The notes: generated by a model from the letters alone, not told the origin. A stretch of DNA of 64,000 nt from Clostridia bacterium (GCA_017504625.1 JAFVQU010000003.1:17552-81551); one strand, 5' to 3'; positions 41,490-50,944 are shown, numbered from the stretch's first letter. A program made the numbers and translations.

Positions 41490-43151
41490 ATGAAATTAAC
41501 GAAGCTTATATCACTTATTCTTTCGCTTATAATGCTTATAACACTTGTCGCCTGCGCGGCAAAGAGTGGAGAAGAGGGAGTTATCGGCGACCAGGACGTT
41601 GGAAAGCCTTATCCGAATCAGTCGGAAAAAGTACCTTCGTCGGTGACAAACTCAAGCGCGGCGGGAAATAACGTATCCAATCCCGATGTCGATTATAGCT
41701 TTTCGGCGGATATGGAGTGGGAAGAGGGCGTTATGGAGGAGCCCGCGGAGGCTCCCGATGCCGTCATGCCGCAACCGCCTGAGGGTGAGGTCGGTGACGT
41801 CAACGTGGGTGTTGCCGAAAATCCCTTTATAAAAACTCAAGACAATAACACATCATCCTTCTCGGCAGACGTTGATACGGCTTCCTATGCGTATTTCCGT
41901 AAGCTTGTCAACTCGGGATATTCGTTTTCCGATCTTAAATACAGTGGCACAAGCTTCAGAACCGAGGAGTTTATAAATTATTTTAAATACGACGTAAATA
42001 CTCCCGCCGAAAATGAGCTTTTCGGTGTGTATACGAGCATTACTCCTTGCCCGTGGAATGTGGAAAGCCTCCTTTTGAGAGTTACGCTTCAAGCGGAAAA
42101 GGCGGTGAATGAAAATGGCAACAACCTTGTTTTCCTTATTGACGTTTCGGGTTCTATGGGGTCAAGCGACAAGCTTCCGCTTCTCAAGCGCGCTTTTTCA
42201 TACCTCGTTGACAATCTGACCGATAAGGACACCATTTCAATAGTAACCTATTCGGGACGCGAGCAGGTTGTTCTCGAGGGCTGCAGCGGCAATAAAAAGA
42301 CCGAAATAATGAACGCCATCAACTCGCTTTCTGCATCGGGCTCGACCAATGGCGAGGCGGGACTCAAAAAAGCGTATCAGATCGCGGAAAGCTTTATGAT
42401 AGAAGGCGGAAACAACCGCATAATTATGGCGTCCGACGGTGATCTTAATGTGGGCATTTCATCGGTTGAAGAACTTAAGAGCTTTATTTCCGACAAGAGA
42501 GATCAGGGCGTTTATCTGTCGGTTCTCGGATTTGGCTCGGGCAATTATCGTGACTCGATGATGGAGACCATTGCTGATAACGGAAACGGCGTTTATTATT
42601 ATATCGACGGTGAGAGCGAGGCTGAAAAGGTGTTCGCCACCGACCTTCTCGGCACTCTTTACACGGTTGCCGAGGACGTGAAGCTCCAGCTTGAATTCAA
42701 CTCCGAGCTTATTGATTCTTACCGATTGATCGGTTACGAAAATCGCGTTATGTCAAACGAGGATTTCGACAACGACAAAAAGGACGCGGGTGAGGTTGGC
42801 GCATCTCATCAGGTCACGGTTTGCTACGAGATCAAGCTTGCTGCTTATGAAAACGACAAATCTCCCGTATCACCCTTCGTGACCTTGCGCGTAAGATACA
42901 AGAACCCAGGTGAGCCTTTGAGCTTGCTTAATGAATATTACGTAACCAATCTCGAATCGACTCCGAGTGAGGACGAGAAATTCCTCACGGCAGTAATTGA
43001 GACCTGTATGCTTCTTCGTAACAGTGAATATATTGCCAACACATCTCTTTTGGATATAGCAAATGCTCTTGATGCACTCGACCTTTCGGAATATCCTGAA
43101 AGAGCAGAATTTCGTGAGCTTATAAATACTCTTATCACGAGAGAACAGTGA
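41490..43151 (+). CDS. von Willebrand factor A domain lipoprotein (YfbK-like)
   Basis: A 553-residue lipoprotein, signal peptide ending at Cys22 (LVAC). An acidic Pro/Glu linker leads to a conserved segment SFSADVDTASYAYFRKLVNSG and FRTEEFINYFKYD, typical of the YfbK family. The vWA domain (about 205-390) has the MIDAS motif DVSGSMGSS, a Thr in the second loop and ASDGDLNVG. The C-terminal domain (about 400-550) matches the family's DUF3520 region, with LLRNSEYI and DALDLSEYPERAEF. It is expected to bind metal and a protein ligand outside the cell. AAAGGAAGG site. It probably belongs to the sigma operon. Confidence 0.9.
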   Translation: MKLTKLISLILSLIMLITLVACAAKSGEEGVIGDQDVGKPYPNQSEKVPSSVTNSSAAGNNVSNPDVDYSFSADMEWEEGVMEEPAEAPDAVMPQPPEGEVGDVNVGVAENPFIKTQDNNTSSFSADVDTASYAYFRKLVNSGYSFSDLKYSGTSFRTEEFINYFKYDVNTPAENELFGVYTSITPCPWNVESLLLRVTLQAEKAVNENGNNLVFLIDVSGSMGSSDKLPLLKRAFSYLVDNLTDKDTISIVTYSGREQVVLEGCSGNKKTEIMNAINSLSASGSTNGEAGLKKAYQIAESFMIEGGNNRIIMASDGDLNVGISSVEELKSFISDKRDQGVYLSVLGFGSGNYRDSMMETIADNGNGVYYYIDGESEAEKVFATDLLGTLYTVAEDVKLQLEFNSELIDSYRLIGYENRVMSNEDFDNDKKDAGEVGASHQVTVCYEIKLAAYENDKSPVSPFVTLRVRYKNPGEPLSLLNEYYVTNLESTPSEDEKFLTAVIETCMLLRNSEYIANTSLLDIANALDALDLSEYPERAEFRELINTLITREQ

Positions 43152-43157
43152 TAACAA

Positions 43158-43186
43158 ACAAAAAAGCGGCTATGCCGCTTTTTTGT
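43158..43186. terminator. Bidirectional terminator
   Basis: ACAAAAAAGCGGC (43158-43170), TAT loop, and its perfect complement 43174-43186, between convergent genes. Confidence 0.88.
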
Positions 43187-43198
43187 TTAGTTATTTAT

Positions 43199-43954
43199 TC
43201 AATTGATCTCAAGCTCAGCCCAGACGGGTGCGTGATCATTCATCCATGGCTCTGCAAGACTGCCCGCGGCGACCATTCTGATGTTTGGGGATACGAGAAT
43301 GTTATCAAAGGGGCAGGGACGAACGAAACCGTCTGCGCGTATGGTATCAAACGTGCCAAATTTGCCGGCGTTTGCTCCCGTAAAACCAAGCGACTCAAAT
43401 CTGCCGAACTCCTCTTTGTAGTAAAGAGTATTGCTAAGACGCTTAAAGTCGATGTAATCCTCGGGGTTGAAATCGCCCATTATAATGCAGTATTCCTGCG
43501 TTCTCGCAAAATCGAGAAGCTGTTTTAACTGCTTTGATCTCTTGTGCTTGTGTGCCCAGTCAAGATGAAGACTTATTATTGTGATCTCCTTGCCCTCAAC
43601 GGTAATTGTACCACAGAGATACCACGGGTGCTGATACTCGTCGTTCTTGTATTTTACCATTCTGACATCCTCAAGCTCGAATCGCGAAAGGAATGCCTTG
43701 CCGTTATATTTCCATGTGAAGAATTTTTTGTAGTTGGGGAGTGCAGTAGAATAGATGGCATCAAAAGCCGTCTCTCCTGTTTCCTTATTAAAGAGATCAA
43801 CGTCCTCCTGAAGCGCCCAAAGGTCTGCTCCAATATCGGTAAAAACCTTTCTAAAGAGCTTTTTGCTCTCCTCGCTTCCTGCGGTTGCGTTATCTCTGCC
43901 TGAATAATCGCCTACGTTATAGGTCGCAACCTTAATTCTTGCAGCCTCGCTCAT
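43199..43954 (-). CDS. Endonuclease/exonuclease/phosphatase family hydrolase
   Basis: A 251-residue EEP-fold protein. Start at 43954, nine bases after AAAGG; the ATG three codons upstream is too close. Motifs: TYNVGDYS, WALQEDVDLF (metal-binding Glu), HLDWAHKH (catalytic His), IMGDFNPEDY (GDFN), and NDHAPVWAEL (last Asp-His pair). The family covers nucleases, sphingomyelinases and inositol phosphatases; no signal peptide is present, so an intracellular phosphodiesterase is likely. The real substrate is unknown. Confidence 0.9.
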   Translation of the reverse strand: MSEAARIKVATYNVGDYSGRDNATAGSEESKKLFRKVFTDIGADLWALQEDVDLFNKETGETAFDAIYSTALPNYKKFFTWKYNGKAFLSRFELEDVRMVKYKNDEYQHPWYLCGTITVEGKEITIISLHLDWAHKHKRSKQLKQLLDFARTQEYCIIMGDFNPEDYIDFKRLSNTLYYKEEFGRFESLGFTGANAGKFGTFDTIRADGFVRPCPFDNILVSPNIRMVAAGSLAEPWMNDHAPVWAELEIN

Positions 43955-43997
43955 AATTGTCATCCTTTCTTTATAAGCAAAAGATTTATCAAATCCA

Positions 43998-44026
43998 TTG
44001 TATCATGGCAGATAATGACTGTCAAT
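43998..44026 (-). promoter_or_regulatory. Promoter of the EEP hydrolase
   Basis: Minus strand TTGACA (44026-44021), 17 bases, TACAAT (44003-43998). Confidence 0.75.
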
Positions 44027-44084
44027 AAATTCCCGAAAAAAAGCAAGATTTTTGATTTCACAATTTTTGCAATATTATTTTTTT

Positions 44085-44172
44085 TCAGAAGTTTTTGAAG
44101 AGAGGGTGGGTGCAGGGAGGGAGAGAAACTTTTTTCCAAAAAGTTTCTCTCCCTCCCCGTATATCCAATTAA
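44085..44172 (-). repeat. Stop-proximal dispersed stem-loop element (copy 2)
   Basis: Same stem as copy 1: arms 44115-44134 and 44138-44157. On the minus strand it follows the stop of the ABC transporter gene by about 15 bases and is trailed by CACCCACCCTCTCTTCAAAA, so its orientation relative to the upstream gene is the same as in copy 1. Confidence 0.75.
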
Positions 44173-46182
44173 TTAATCCAATTCGCGTTTGCCGGTGTAA
44201 AGCTCGTAGTAGCGTCCCTTCATTTCAAGGAGCTGCTCGTGAGTGCCGCGCTCGATTATCTCGCCCTGCTCAAGCACCATAATAGCGTTTGAGTTGCGTA
44301 CGGTGGAAAGTCGGTGCGCGATAACGAAGGTGGTACGCGTTGCCATAAGTCTGTCCATACCGTGCTCGATGTGTCGCTCCGTACGCGTGTCGACCGAGCT
44401 TGTCGCTTCGTCAAGCACCAGAATGGGAGCTTTCGAAAGCGCCGCGCGTGCGATATTGAGAAGCTGACGCTGACCCTGCGAAAGATTTGCGCCGTCGCCC
44501 TCAAGCATGGTGTTGTAGCCGTTTTCAAGGCGCTTGATAAAGCTGTGCGCAGATGCGGTCTTTGCCGCCGCAATTACCTCCTCGTCGGTTGCGTCGGGAC
44601 GTCCGTAACGGATGTTTTCCATAACCGTTCCCGTAAAGAGATGGGTGTCCTGAAGCACCATCGCGATGTTTGAGCGCAAGCTTTCGCGCTTGATGTCGTG
44701 AATATCAACGCCGTCTATTGTGATCTTACCCGAATCTATGTCGTAGAAGCGTGAAAGAAGGTTTGTGATTGTTGTTTTTCCCGCGCCCGTAGAGCCAACG
44801 AAGGCTATCTTCTGGCCGGGGTGAGCGTAAAGCGAAATGTTCTTCAGAATTACCTTATCGGGATTGTAGCCGAAGGTAACGTTTTCAAAGGTCACGTCGC
44901 CGCGCATATCGGGCATGTCGATAGCATTTTCGCCGTCGGGAGTTTCGGGAGCCTCGTCCATAACCGCAAAAACTCGCTCAGCTCCCGCCAAAGCCGAGAA
45001 TATCGAGGCAGTCTGCTGAGAGATGTTATTTATCGGCATGCTGAACTGCTTTGAATACTGCGCGAAGAGCTGGAGCGCGCCGGGGTCAAGCTTTCCTGCC
45101 GCCATGAGTATTCCGCCTATACCGATGGTTACGGAATAGCTTATCATGCTTGTATTATGCATGATAGGACCCATGATGCCGCCGTAGAACTGCGCCTTCA
45201 TCTGCTTGTCGCGGAGATCCTCATTGAGCGTGTCGAATTCCTCACAGCAAACTCCCTCGTGGTTAAATACCTTAACGACCTTCTGACCGGTAACGGTTTC
45301 CTCAATGTATCCGTTTGCCGCTCCGAGAGCCGCCTGCTGACCGCTGTAATACTTGCGTGATGCGCCTGCGATCTTTGCTCCTCCGATTGCGAAGAAGGGG
45401 ATGAATACGACAGTTATAACGGTAAGCAAGATGTTTGTGGTCACCATGAATACAAAGGTGCCGATAAGCGAAATAACGCCCGAAACGATGCTTGTAAGCG
45501 AGTTGTTGAACATAACGTCGATGTTATCAACGTCATTTGTAAAGCGCGACATGATCTCGCCCGTGGGATGAGTATCGAAATAACGCACGGGGAGCTTCTG
45601 AAGCTTCTGGAAAAGGTCGTTTCTGATCCTTTCTATCGCGCTTTGCGAGATAGTCATCATTATTCTCGACTGAAGATAAGTCGTGATGATAGTGAATGCG
45701 TATATGCAAACGAGGATCATAATAGTTGCCGCGATATAGAACATTACCGCCGCCGCTCTTTCGTTAAATCCGTCGCCCACGATGTTGCCGATAAATCCGA
45801 CCGCCGCATCCTTGACTGACAGAATAGCCTTGTCAAGAGCCTGATATACCGGGCTTGAAAGGATCTCGGGATCGACCTTAAGACCTACGTATTCGGTAAG
45901 CTGATTGATTATAGGTCTTGTGAGATATCCACCAACAAGGGAGAATACGGTGTTGAGCATCATAAAGAAGAAGACTATAAAGAGCAACGCCTTGTATTTA
46001 CCGACGTAGCCGAGCAATCTTCCTATGGTTTTCTTTGCGTTCTTGGGCTTGCCGCCCATTCCTGCGGGGCCTCTGCCGCGAGGGCCGGGACCGCCGCCTC
46101 CTCGTGGGCCGTGACCACCGGGGCCTGCGTGCTTTGAGCTGCTGTTATACTGCTTTTGAAGCTCGGAAAGTGAACGTGCCAT
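44173..46182 (-). CDS. ABC exporter, fused permease-ATPase (second subunit)
   Basis: A 669-residue type IV exporter half-transporter. The first 50 residues are a Gly/Pro/Arg-rich cytoplasmic extension (GGHGPRGGGGPGPRGRG), then six membrane helices to about 385, and an ATPase domain with Walker A GSTGAGKTT, signature LSQGQRQLL, Walker B ILVLDEATSSVD and the H-loop IAHRLST. It starts two bases after the partner gene, so they form a heterodimer like the BmrCD or LmrCD drug exporters. Substrate unknown. Confidence 0.93.
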   Translation of the reverse strand: MARSLSELQKQYNSSSKHAGPGGHGPRGGGGPGPRGRGPAGMGGKPKNAKKTIGRLLGYVGKYKALLFIVFFFMMLNTVFSLVGGYLTRPIINQLTEYVGLKVDPEILSSPVYQALDKAILSVKDAAVGFIGNIVGDGFNERAAAVMFYIAATIMILVCIYAFTIITTYLQSRIMMTISQSAIERIRNDLFQKLQKLPVRYFDTHPTGEIMSRFTNDVDNIDVMFNNSLTSIVSGVISLIGTFVFMVTTNILLTVITVVFIPFFAIGGAKIAGASRKYYSGQQAALGAANGYIEETVTGQKVVKVFNHEGVCCEEFDTLNEDLRDKQMKAQFYGGIMGPIMHNTSMISYSVTIGIGGILMAAGKLDPGALQLFAQYSKQFSMPINNISQQTASIFSALAGAERVFAVMDEAPETPDGENAIDMPDMRGDVTFENVTFGYNPDKVILKNISLYAHPGQKIAFVGSTGAGKTTITNLLSRFYDIDSGKITIDGVDIHDIKRESLRSNIAMVLQDTHLFTGTVMENIRYGRPDATDEEVIAAAKTASAHSFIKRLENGYNTMLEGDGANLSQGQRQLLNIARAALSKAPILVLDEATSSVDTRTERHIEHGMDRLMATRTTFVIAHRLSTVRNSNAIMVLEQGEIIERGTHEQLLEMKGRYYELYTGKRELD

Positions 46183-46184
46183 AT

Positions 46185-47945
46185 TTAGTTACCGTCCTTT
46201 CCCGAGATCTGAGAATTGTAGATTTCCTGATACTCGACGTTGTTCTGCATAAGAGCGTCGTGTGTGCCGATGCCGGTGATCTTACCGTCGTCCATAACGA
46301 CTATCATATCGGCATCCTTGACAGAGGAAATTCTCTGCGCGATTATTATCTTTGTCGACGCGCCGAGCTCCTCACGGAACGCACGGCGTATCTGCGCCTC
46401 GGTCGCGGTGTCTACCGCGCTCGTTGAGTCATCGAGAATGATTATCTTGGGGCTTTTAAGGAGCGCGCGAGCGATGCAAAGACGCTGCTTCTGACCGCCC
46501 GATACGTTAACGCCACCCTGACCAAGCTCGGTCTGATAGCCGTTTGTGAAGTTCTTTACAAACTTGTCTGCCTGCGCGCTTTCAGCCGCCGCAAATATCT
46601 GCTCGTCGGTGGCATCCTCGTCGCCCCAACGGAGATTTTCCTCAATTGTTCCCGAGAAGAGAACGTTCTTTTGAAGCACCATGCCGACTCCCTCGCGGAG
46701 ATTGTGGAGCGAGTAGTCCTTGACGTTGATGCCGTCGATAAGCACCTCGCCCTCGTCTGTGTCGTAAAGGCGGGGAATGAGAGAAACGAGCGTGGTCTTA
46801 CCGCAACCGGTAGAGCCGATGATTCCGACCGTGCTACCTGCGGGAATAGTCAGATTTATGTTTGCAAGCACGGGATCCTCGCTGTTTTTGTAGTAGCGGT
46901 AGGTAACGTTTTTGAATTCGATCTCGCCGCGCTCGATGGTAGCCTCGGTGTTGCAATCCTCGGTATCAATGATGTCTATCTTCTCGTCAAGCACCTCGGA
47001 GATACGCTTTGCCGACGCAAGCGCACGCGAGGAGAACATAAGCATAAAGGTCACCATCATAAGCGAGAAGAGGATCTGAGATACGTAGTTGATAAAGGAC
47101 GAAAGCTCGCCAACGCTGAAAGCGGCGTTGAGTCCCCAGGTGTCGTAGTTGCTGATAACTATCTGGCTACCGAACCAGATAACGAGGCCGGTCGTGATAT
47201 ACATAAAGAAGGATTGCACGGGTGACATGAGGATCATGTTTTTCATCGCAGACATACCCGCGCCCTTGAGGTCGGCGTTTGCGCTTTCAAATTTGTCTGT
47301 TTCAAAGCCCTCGCGTGTAAATGATTTTACAACACGCACGTTCGTGATGTTCTCCTGAACGGTTGAGTTGAGCCCGTCTATCTTGGTCTGCATCCTTGCA
47401 AATCTCGGCATACCGCGGAAAATGATAAACGCCATCGCGCCGAGAAGCAAGGGAAGTGTTACCGCCATAACTATAGAGAGCGAGGGGCTGAGTCTTATTG
47501 CCATAATAACGCCACCGATGAGCATACCGGGGGATCGAAGCATCATGCGTAGCATCATATTGATAAAATTCTGCATCTGGGTTACGTCGTTGGTAAGTCT
47601 TGTTACGAGCGAGCCCGTCGAGAACTTGTCAATATTTGCAAAGCTGTAGCCCTGTACCTTTTTAAAGAGGTCGCTTCGAAGGTCGGAGGCAAAGTTTACC
47701 GATGCCTTTGCGCCAAAGTAAGAGCCGCCTACACCGCCAAGCATCATAAGAAGCGCGGTTCCTATCATTTTTGCCATGACGATAAGGCTTGAGCCTGCGG
47801 TTATCGATCCATCAATGGCGGCATTGATGACCTCGGCAAGATAAAGGGGCATAAGCACCTCGCCTATGACCTCGATTATCATGCAAAGAGGCCCTAAAAT
47901 GAAGTAAAGCATATAGGGCTTTACGTACTTCATCCATCTTTTCAT
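46185..47945 (-). CDS. ABC exporter, fused permease-ATPase (first subunit)
   Basis: A 586-residue half-transporter. I prefer the ATG at 47945 (MKRWMKYVKPYMLYFILGP), the usual family start; the longer frame to 48017 overlaps the leader. Six membrane helices to about 300, then Walker A GSTGCGKTT, signature VSGGQKQRL, Walker B IIILDDSTSAVD. The Asp in place of the catalytic Glu (LDDS) marks the degenerate site of a heterodimeric exporter, the partner having the canonical LDEATS. Expected to export lipid, drug or peptide. Confidence 0.92.
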   Translation of the reverse strand: MKRWMKYVKPYMLYFILGPLCMIIEVIGEVLMPLYLAEVINAAIDGSITAGSSLIVMAKMIGTALLMMLGGVGGSYFGAKASVNFASDLRSDLFKKVQGYSFANIDKFSTGSLVTRLTNDVTQMQNFINMMLRMMLRSPGMLIGGVIMAIRLSPSLSIVMAVTLPLLLGAMAFIIFRGMPRFARMQTKIDGLNSTVQENITNVRVVKSFTREGFETDKFESANADLKGAGMSAMKNMILMSPVQSFFMYITTGLVIWFGSQIVISNYDTWGLNAAFSVGELSSFINYVSQILFSLMMVTFMLMFSSRALASAKRISEVLDEKIDIIDTEDCNTEATIERGEIEFKNVTYRYYKNSEDPVLANINLTIPAGSTVGIIGSTGCGKTTLVSLIPRLYDTDEGEVLIDGINVKDYSLHNLREGVGMVLQKNVLFSGTIEENLRWGDEDATDEQIFAAAESAQADKFVKNFTNGYQTELGQGGVNVSGGQKQRLCIARALLKSPKIIILDDSTSAVDTATEAQIRRAFREELGASTKIIIAQRISSVKDADMIVVMDDGKITGIGTHDALMQNNVEYQEIYNSQISGKDGN

Positions 47946-48026
47946 GTTTTTCGTGGTTTCCTTTCGGTTTTGCATGTGATGAGCAAAAAAATACTCTCCG
48001 CGTATGCGCGCGGACAAGTGAAATAT

Positions 48027-48056
48027 ATTATATCACTTTTATTGTATACTTGTCAA
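48027..48056 (-). promoter_or_regulatory. Promoter of the ABC exporter operon
   Basis: Minus strand TTGACA (48056-48051), 18 bases, TATAAT (48032-48027). Confidence 0.72.
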
Positions 48057-48070
48057 GTGAATTTTGTGTG

Positions 48071-48095
48071 AAAAAGGGAGGGCGTTCTCCCTCCC
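48071..48095 (-). terminator. Terminator of the radical SAM gene
   Basis: GGGAGGG (48095-48089 on the minus strand), 6-base loop, CCCTCCC, then TTTTT. Confidence 0.8.
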
Positions 48096-48102
48096 GTATA
48101 TT

Positions 48103-48987
48103 TTAAAAATCAGGTGTGTATTTTTTGTCTGCCGAGCTATGCTCTTGAAAATATCCTTCAAAGCCGAGCTCACTTGCGAGCTTAGCCACGCTTCCGTATT
48201 CAAAGCTTGTGACACGCCTGCAAAGATTTTTGCAAGTGCAGTTTTTGTCAGATTCAATATAAAAATCGGGTGTGTATTGGCTCATAAGACTAAGCAGGAT
48301 ATTTTCGTGTCCTATCTCGTTATCAAGCAGACGTAAAATATCCATTGAATCGGCTCTGTGCGAGGGAAGAACGAGATGACGCACGATAAGACCGCGCCGA
48401 AGCATGCCGTTTTCCTTGAATTGAGGCTTTCCTACCTGTCGCGACATCTCACCTATCGCCGCAAGCGCGACCTTGCAATAATCGGGCGCGAACGAGTATT
48501 TTTTCGCGATCTCCGAGTCAAAATATTTAAAGTCGGGAAGGTAAATATCAATAAGTCCGTCAAGCATTTTCAGGCTTTCGATCTTTTCGTATCCACTGCT
48601 GTTCCAAACTGTCGGGATGTTGAGCTGGGGCTTGATTTTCTCAAGCAGCTTGGCAAGACTTTCGGTATAGTGAGTCGGCGTGACGAATTCAATACATTCG
48701 GCACCCTTGTCGCATAACAGAGCAATCTCTTTTTCAAGCTCCGCATCGCTCAGAATATTACCTGCTCCGCCGTGGGATATCACGCTGTTCTGGCAGTAAA
48801 TGCAATGCAGATTGCATCCCGAAAAGAAGATGGTGCCCGCGCCGCCCTTGCCGCTGATACACGGCTCTTCCCAGCCGTGAAGCATAATTTTCGATACGAG
48901 ATAATCCTCGGGCGCACGGCAAAATCCAAGCTCGCCGCAAGATCTATCCGCTCCGCAATTGCGTGGGCATATATAGCATTTTGCCAT
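48103..48987 (-). CDS. Radical SAM protein, PflA-like (COG1313)
   Basis: A 294-residue radical SAM enzyme. It opens with a Cys-rich zone (CYICPRNCGADRSCGELGFCRAP) then KGGAGTIFFSGCNLHCIYCQN, where CNLHCIYC is the [4Fe-4S]-SAM motif. This layout belongs to the 'putative pyruvate formate-lyase activating enzyme' group COG1313, whose substrate is not established. Further Cys near the end (NCTCKNLC) are an uncommon addition and may hold another cluster. It is monocistronic with its own promoter and terminator. Confidence 0.88.
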   Translation of the reverse strand: MAKCYICPRNCGADRSCGELGFCRAPEDYLVSKIMLHGWEEPCISGKGGAGTIFFSGCNLHCIYCQNSVISHGGAGNILSDAELEKEIALLCDKGAECIEFVTPTHYTESLAKLLEKIKPQLNIPTVWNSSGYEKIESLKMLDGLIDIYLPDFKYFDSEIAKKYSFAPDYCKVALAAIGEMSRQVGKPQFKENGMLRRGLIVRHLVLPSHRADSMDILRLLDNEIGHENILLSLMSQYTPDFYIESDKNCTCKNLCRRVTSFEYGSVAKLASELGFEGYFQEHSSADKKYTPDF

Positions 48988-49030
48988 GGTCTACACTCCT
49001 TTCCTAAAAGATAATGCTTTTATACAATGA

Positions 49031-49059
49031 ATTATACCGCAAAAAGCGATTCCGTGCAA
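49031..49059 (-). promoter_or_regulatory. Promoter of the radical SAM gene
   Basis: Minus strand TTGCAC (49059-49054), 17 bases, TATAAT (49036-49031). Confidence 0.65.
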
Positions 49060-49077
49060 GTGAATTTTAAAAATCTA

Positions 49078-49106
49078 TTTACTTTTTCAATTTTGGGTGC
49101 TATAAT
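49078..49106 (+). promoter_or_regulatory. Promoter of pncC
   Basis: TTTACT (49078-49083), 17 bases, TATAAT (49101-49106). Confidence 0.65.
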
Positions 49107-49142
49107 GTTAAGGTACAGACTGATACCGTGGAGGTACATCTT

Positions 49143-49709
49143 GTGGAAAGACAAAATTATCGCTTTGAAGAGATATACGGCGACGTTGTTGAATATTTCG
49201 GTAAAGATCTGACCGAAATAGAGCTTGAAACAAAGAAAAAATATAAAAAAGCGGTTGCCGCGCTTATAGAAAAAGGCGTAAGCGTATCAACTGCCGAATC
49301 ATTTACAGGCGGGCTTATAGGAAAGCTGTTTACCGATATAAGCGGATCATCCGCTATCTTTCGCGGCGGAATTATCGCCTATATAAACGAAATAAAGGAA
49401 GGCTTGCTCGGAGTGAAGCGTGAAACGATAGAGAAGTATACCGAGGTGAGCTTTGCCGCGGCAGCCGAGATGGCAGAGGGCGCAAGACGGGTGTTCGGAA
49501 GTGACTTGGCTATTTCCACAACGGGCTTTGCAGGGCCTACGGGCGGAAATGAAACCGATCCCGTCGGTACGGTCTACGTAGGTGTTGCCACGGCAGATAA
49601 AACCACGGTTTTTCGCGCCGAATATAAGGAAAGATTACTTGAGCGCGAAATTATTCGGGCTTGCTCGAGCTTGCTTGCGATAGAGCAAATTTTGAAAATA
49701 TTGGATTAA
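49143..49709 (+). CDS. pncC: Nicotinamide-nucleotide amidase (CinA C-terminal domain)
   Basis: A 188-residue stand-alone CinA C-terminal domain. The GTG at 49143 has GGAGGT seven bases upstream. Motifs: STAESFTGGLIGKLFTDISGSS, with the catalytic Ser, GGIIAYINEIKEGLLGV, and STTGFAGPTGGNETDPVGTVYVG. It deamidates NMN to nicotinic acid mononucleotide in pyridine-nucleotide salvage. About 30 residues precede the domain (FEEIYGDVVEYFGKDLTEIE), slightly longer than the usual 160-residue form. The N-terminal CinA (MoCF) domain is absent. Confidence 0.92.
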   Translation: MERQNYRFEEIYGDVVEYFGKDLTEIELETKKKYKKAVAALIEKGVSVSTAESFTGGLIGKLFTDISGSSAIFRGGIIAYINEIKEGLLGVKRETIEKYTEVSFAAAAEMAEGARRVFGSDLAISTTGFAGPTGGNETDPVGTVYVGVATADKTTVFRAEYKERLLEREIIRACSSLLAIEQILKILD

Positions 49710-49765
49710 AATTTGCACAATAGGCAGATTTTGTAATTAAAACTCGAAAAAATTTCAAGAAAGAC

Positions 49766-49794
49766 TTGATTTATCCAAAAAAATGTATTACAAT
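49766..49794 (+). promoter_or_regulatory. Promoter of phosphofructokinase
   Basis: TTGATT (49766-49771), 17 bases, TACAAT (49789-49794). Confidence 0.65.
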
Positions 49795-49858
49795 ATACTT
49801 TAATTGAAAAAAGAAACAAAGTGCCTTGTCGCAAGAAAAAGGCAGATCGGAGATAAAT

Positions 49859-50935
49859 ATGGCAAAATTCAGAAAAATCGGAATACTCACGTCGGGCGGT
49901 GACGCTCCCGGTATGAACGCGGCTATCAGAGCTATCACAAGAAAGGCTCTTGCAGAGGGTATTGAGGTAGTTGGTATCAACGAGGGTTACAGCGGACTTA
50001 TTAACGGCAATCTTCGTCCTCTTAACAGCAGATCGGTATCCAATATAATCACTACCGGCGGTACTATCCTTTACAGCTCGCGCTGCCCCGAGTTCAAGAC
50101 TCCCGAGGGTATGGCAAAGGCAATCAAGACCTGCGAGGAGAACCAGATCGACGCGATTATTGCGCTCGGCGGTGACGGTACCTTCCGCGGTGCGACCGAC
50201 CTTACCAATCATGGAATCCCCTCTATCGGTATTCCTTGTACCATAGACAACGACATTACCGCTACCGAGTACACGATAGGCTTCGATACCGCAATGAATA
50301 CGGTACTCGACATGGTGGGCGCTCTCAGAGAGACCTGCGAATCGCATGCAAGATGCAATATCATCGAGGTTATGGGACGCGGATGCGGTATGATCGCGCT
50401 TTATGCGGGAATTTCCTCGGGTGCGGTAGTTATCGCTATTCCCGAGGTACCCTTTGATGAAGATTATGCAATCGAGAGATTCCGCCACGCCCGTGAGATA
50501 GGCAAGAGAGGTATGATCGGCGTATTTGCTGAGGGTATGTCGCTCAATCTCGACCACAAGTACAGCGAGGAATTCGTAAAGAAACTTGAGGAAAGCACCG
50601 GAATCGAAACCAAGTTTGCGCGTCTCGGTCATATCGTGCGCGGCGGATCGCCCGCGCTTCGTGATCGCCTTACCGCAACGCAAATGGGCGCAAACGCCGT
50701 AAGCTGCTTGCTTGAGGGCAAGAGCAACGTGGTCATGTGCGTTCAGCAGGGTAGAATAACAAGTGTCGATATCAACTACGCGCTTATGCTCGACAAGATG
50801 TATAAGGGCAAGCTCCAGGACGGCGATCTTGACAATTTCAGCCCCGATGCTATAGCTGAGATGAAGTCTGCTTGCGCATACCGTCAGGCTAAGATGGAAA
50901 GACTTTACCGCATGTCCTTTGAAATAGGCGTATAA
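49859..50935 (+). CDS. pfkA: 6-phosphofructokinase
   Basis: A 358-residue phosphofructokinase. The ATG at 49859 has GGAG before it. GGDAPGMNAAIR opens the protein, GGDGT is at 104-108, and the catalytic TIDNDI is at 128-133. Two positions decide phosphoryl donor use: Gly107 (Escherichia coli Gly104) suggests ATP, while residue 127 (E. coli Gly124, Lys in PPi enzymes) is Cys here (GIPCTIDND). It phosphorylates fructose 6-phosphate in glycolysis; ATP is the likely donor but PPi cannot be ruled out. It is slightly longer than the 320-residue bacterial enzyme. Confidence 0.92.
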   Translation: MAKFRKIGILTSGGDAPGMNAAIRAITRKALAEGIEVVGINEGYSGLINGNLRPLNSRSVSNIITTGGTILYSSRCPEFKTPEGMAKAIKTCEENQIDAIIALGGDGTFRGATDLTNHGIPSIGIPCTIDNDITATEYTIGFDTAMNTVLDMVGALRETCESHARCNIIEVMGRGCGMIALYAGISSGAVVIAIPEVPFDEDYAIERFRHAREIGKRGMIGVFAEGMSLNLDHKYSEEFVKKLEESTGIETKFARLGHIVRGGSPALRDRLTATQMGANAVSCLLEGKSNVVMCVQQGRITSVDINYALMLDKMYKGKLQDGDLDNFSPDAIAEMKSACAYRQAKMERLYRMSFEIGV

Positions 50936-50944
50936 TGGTGTTTT

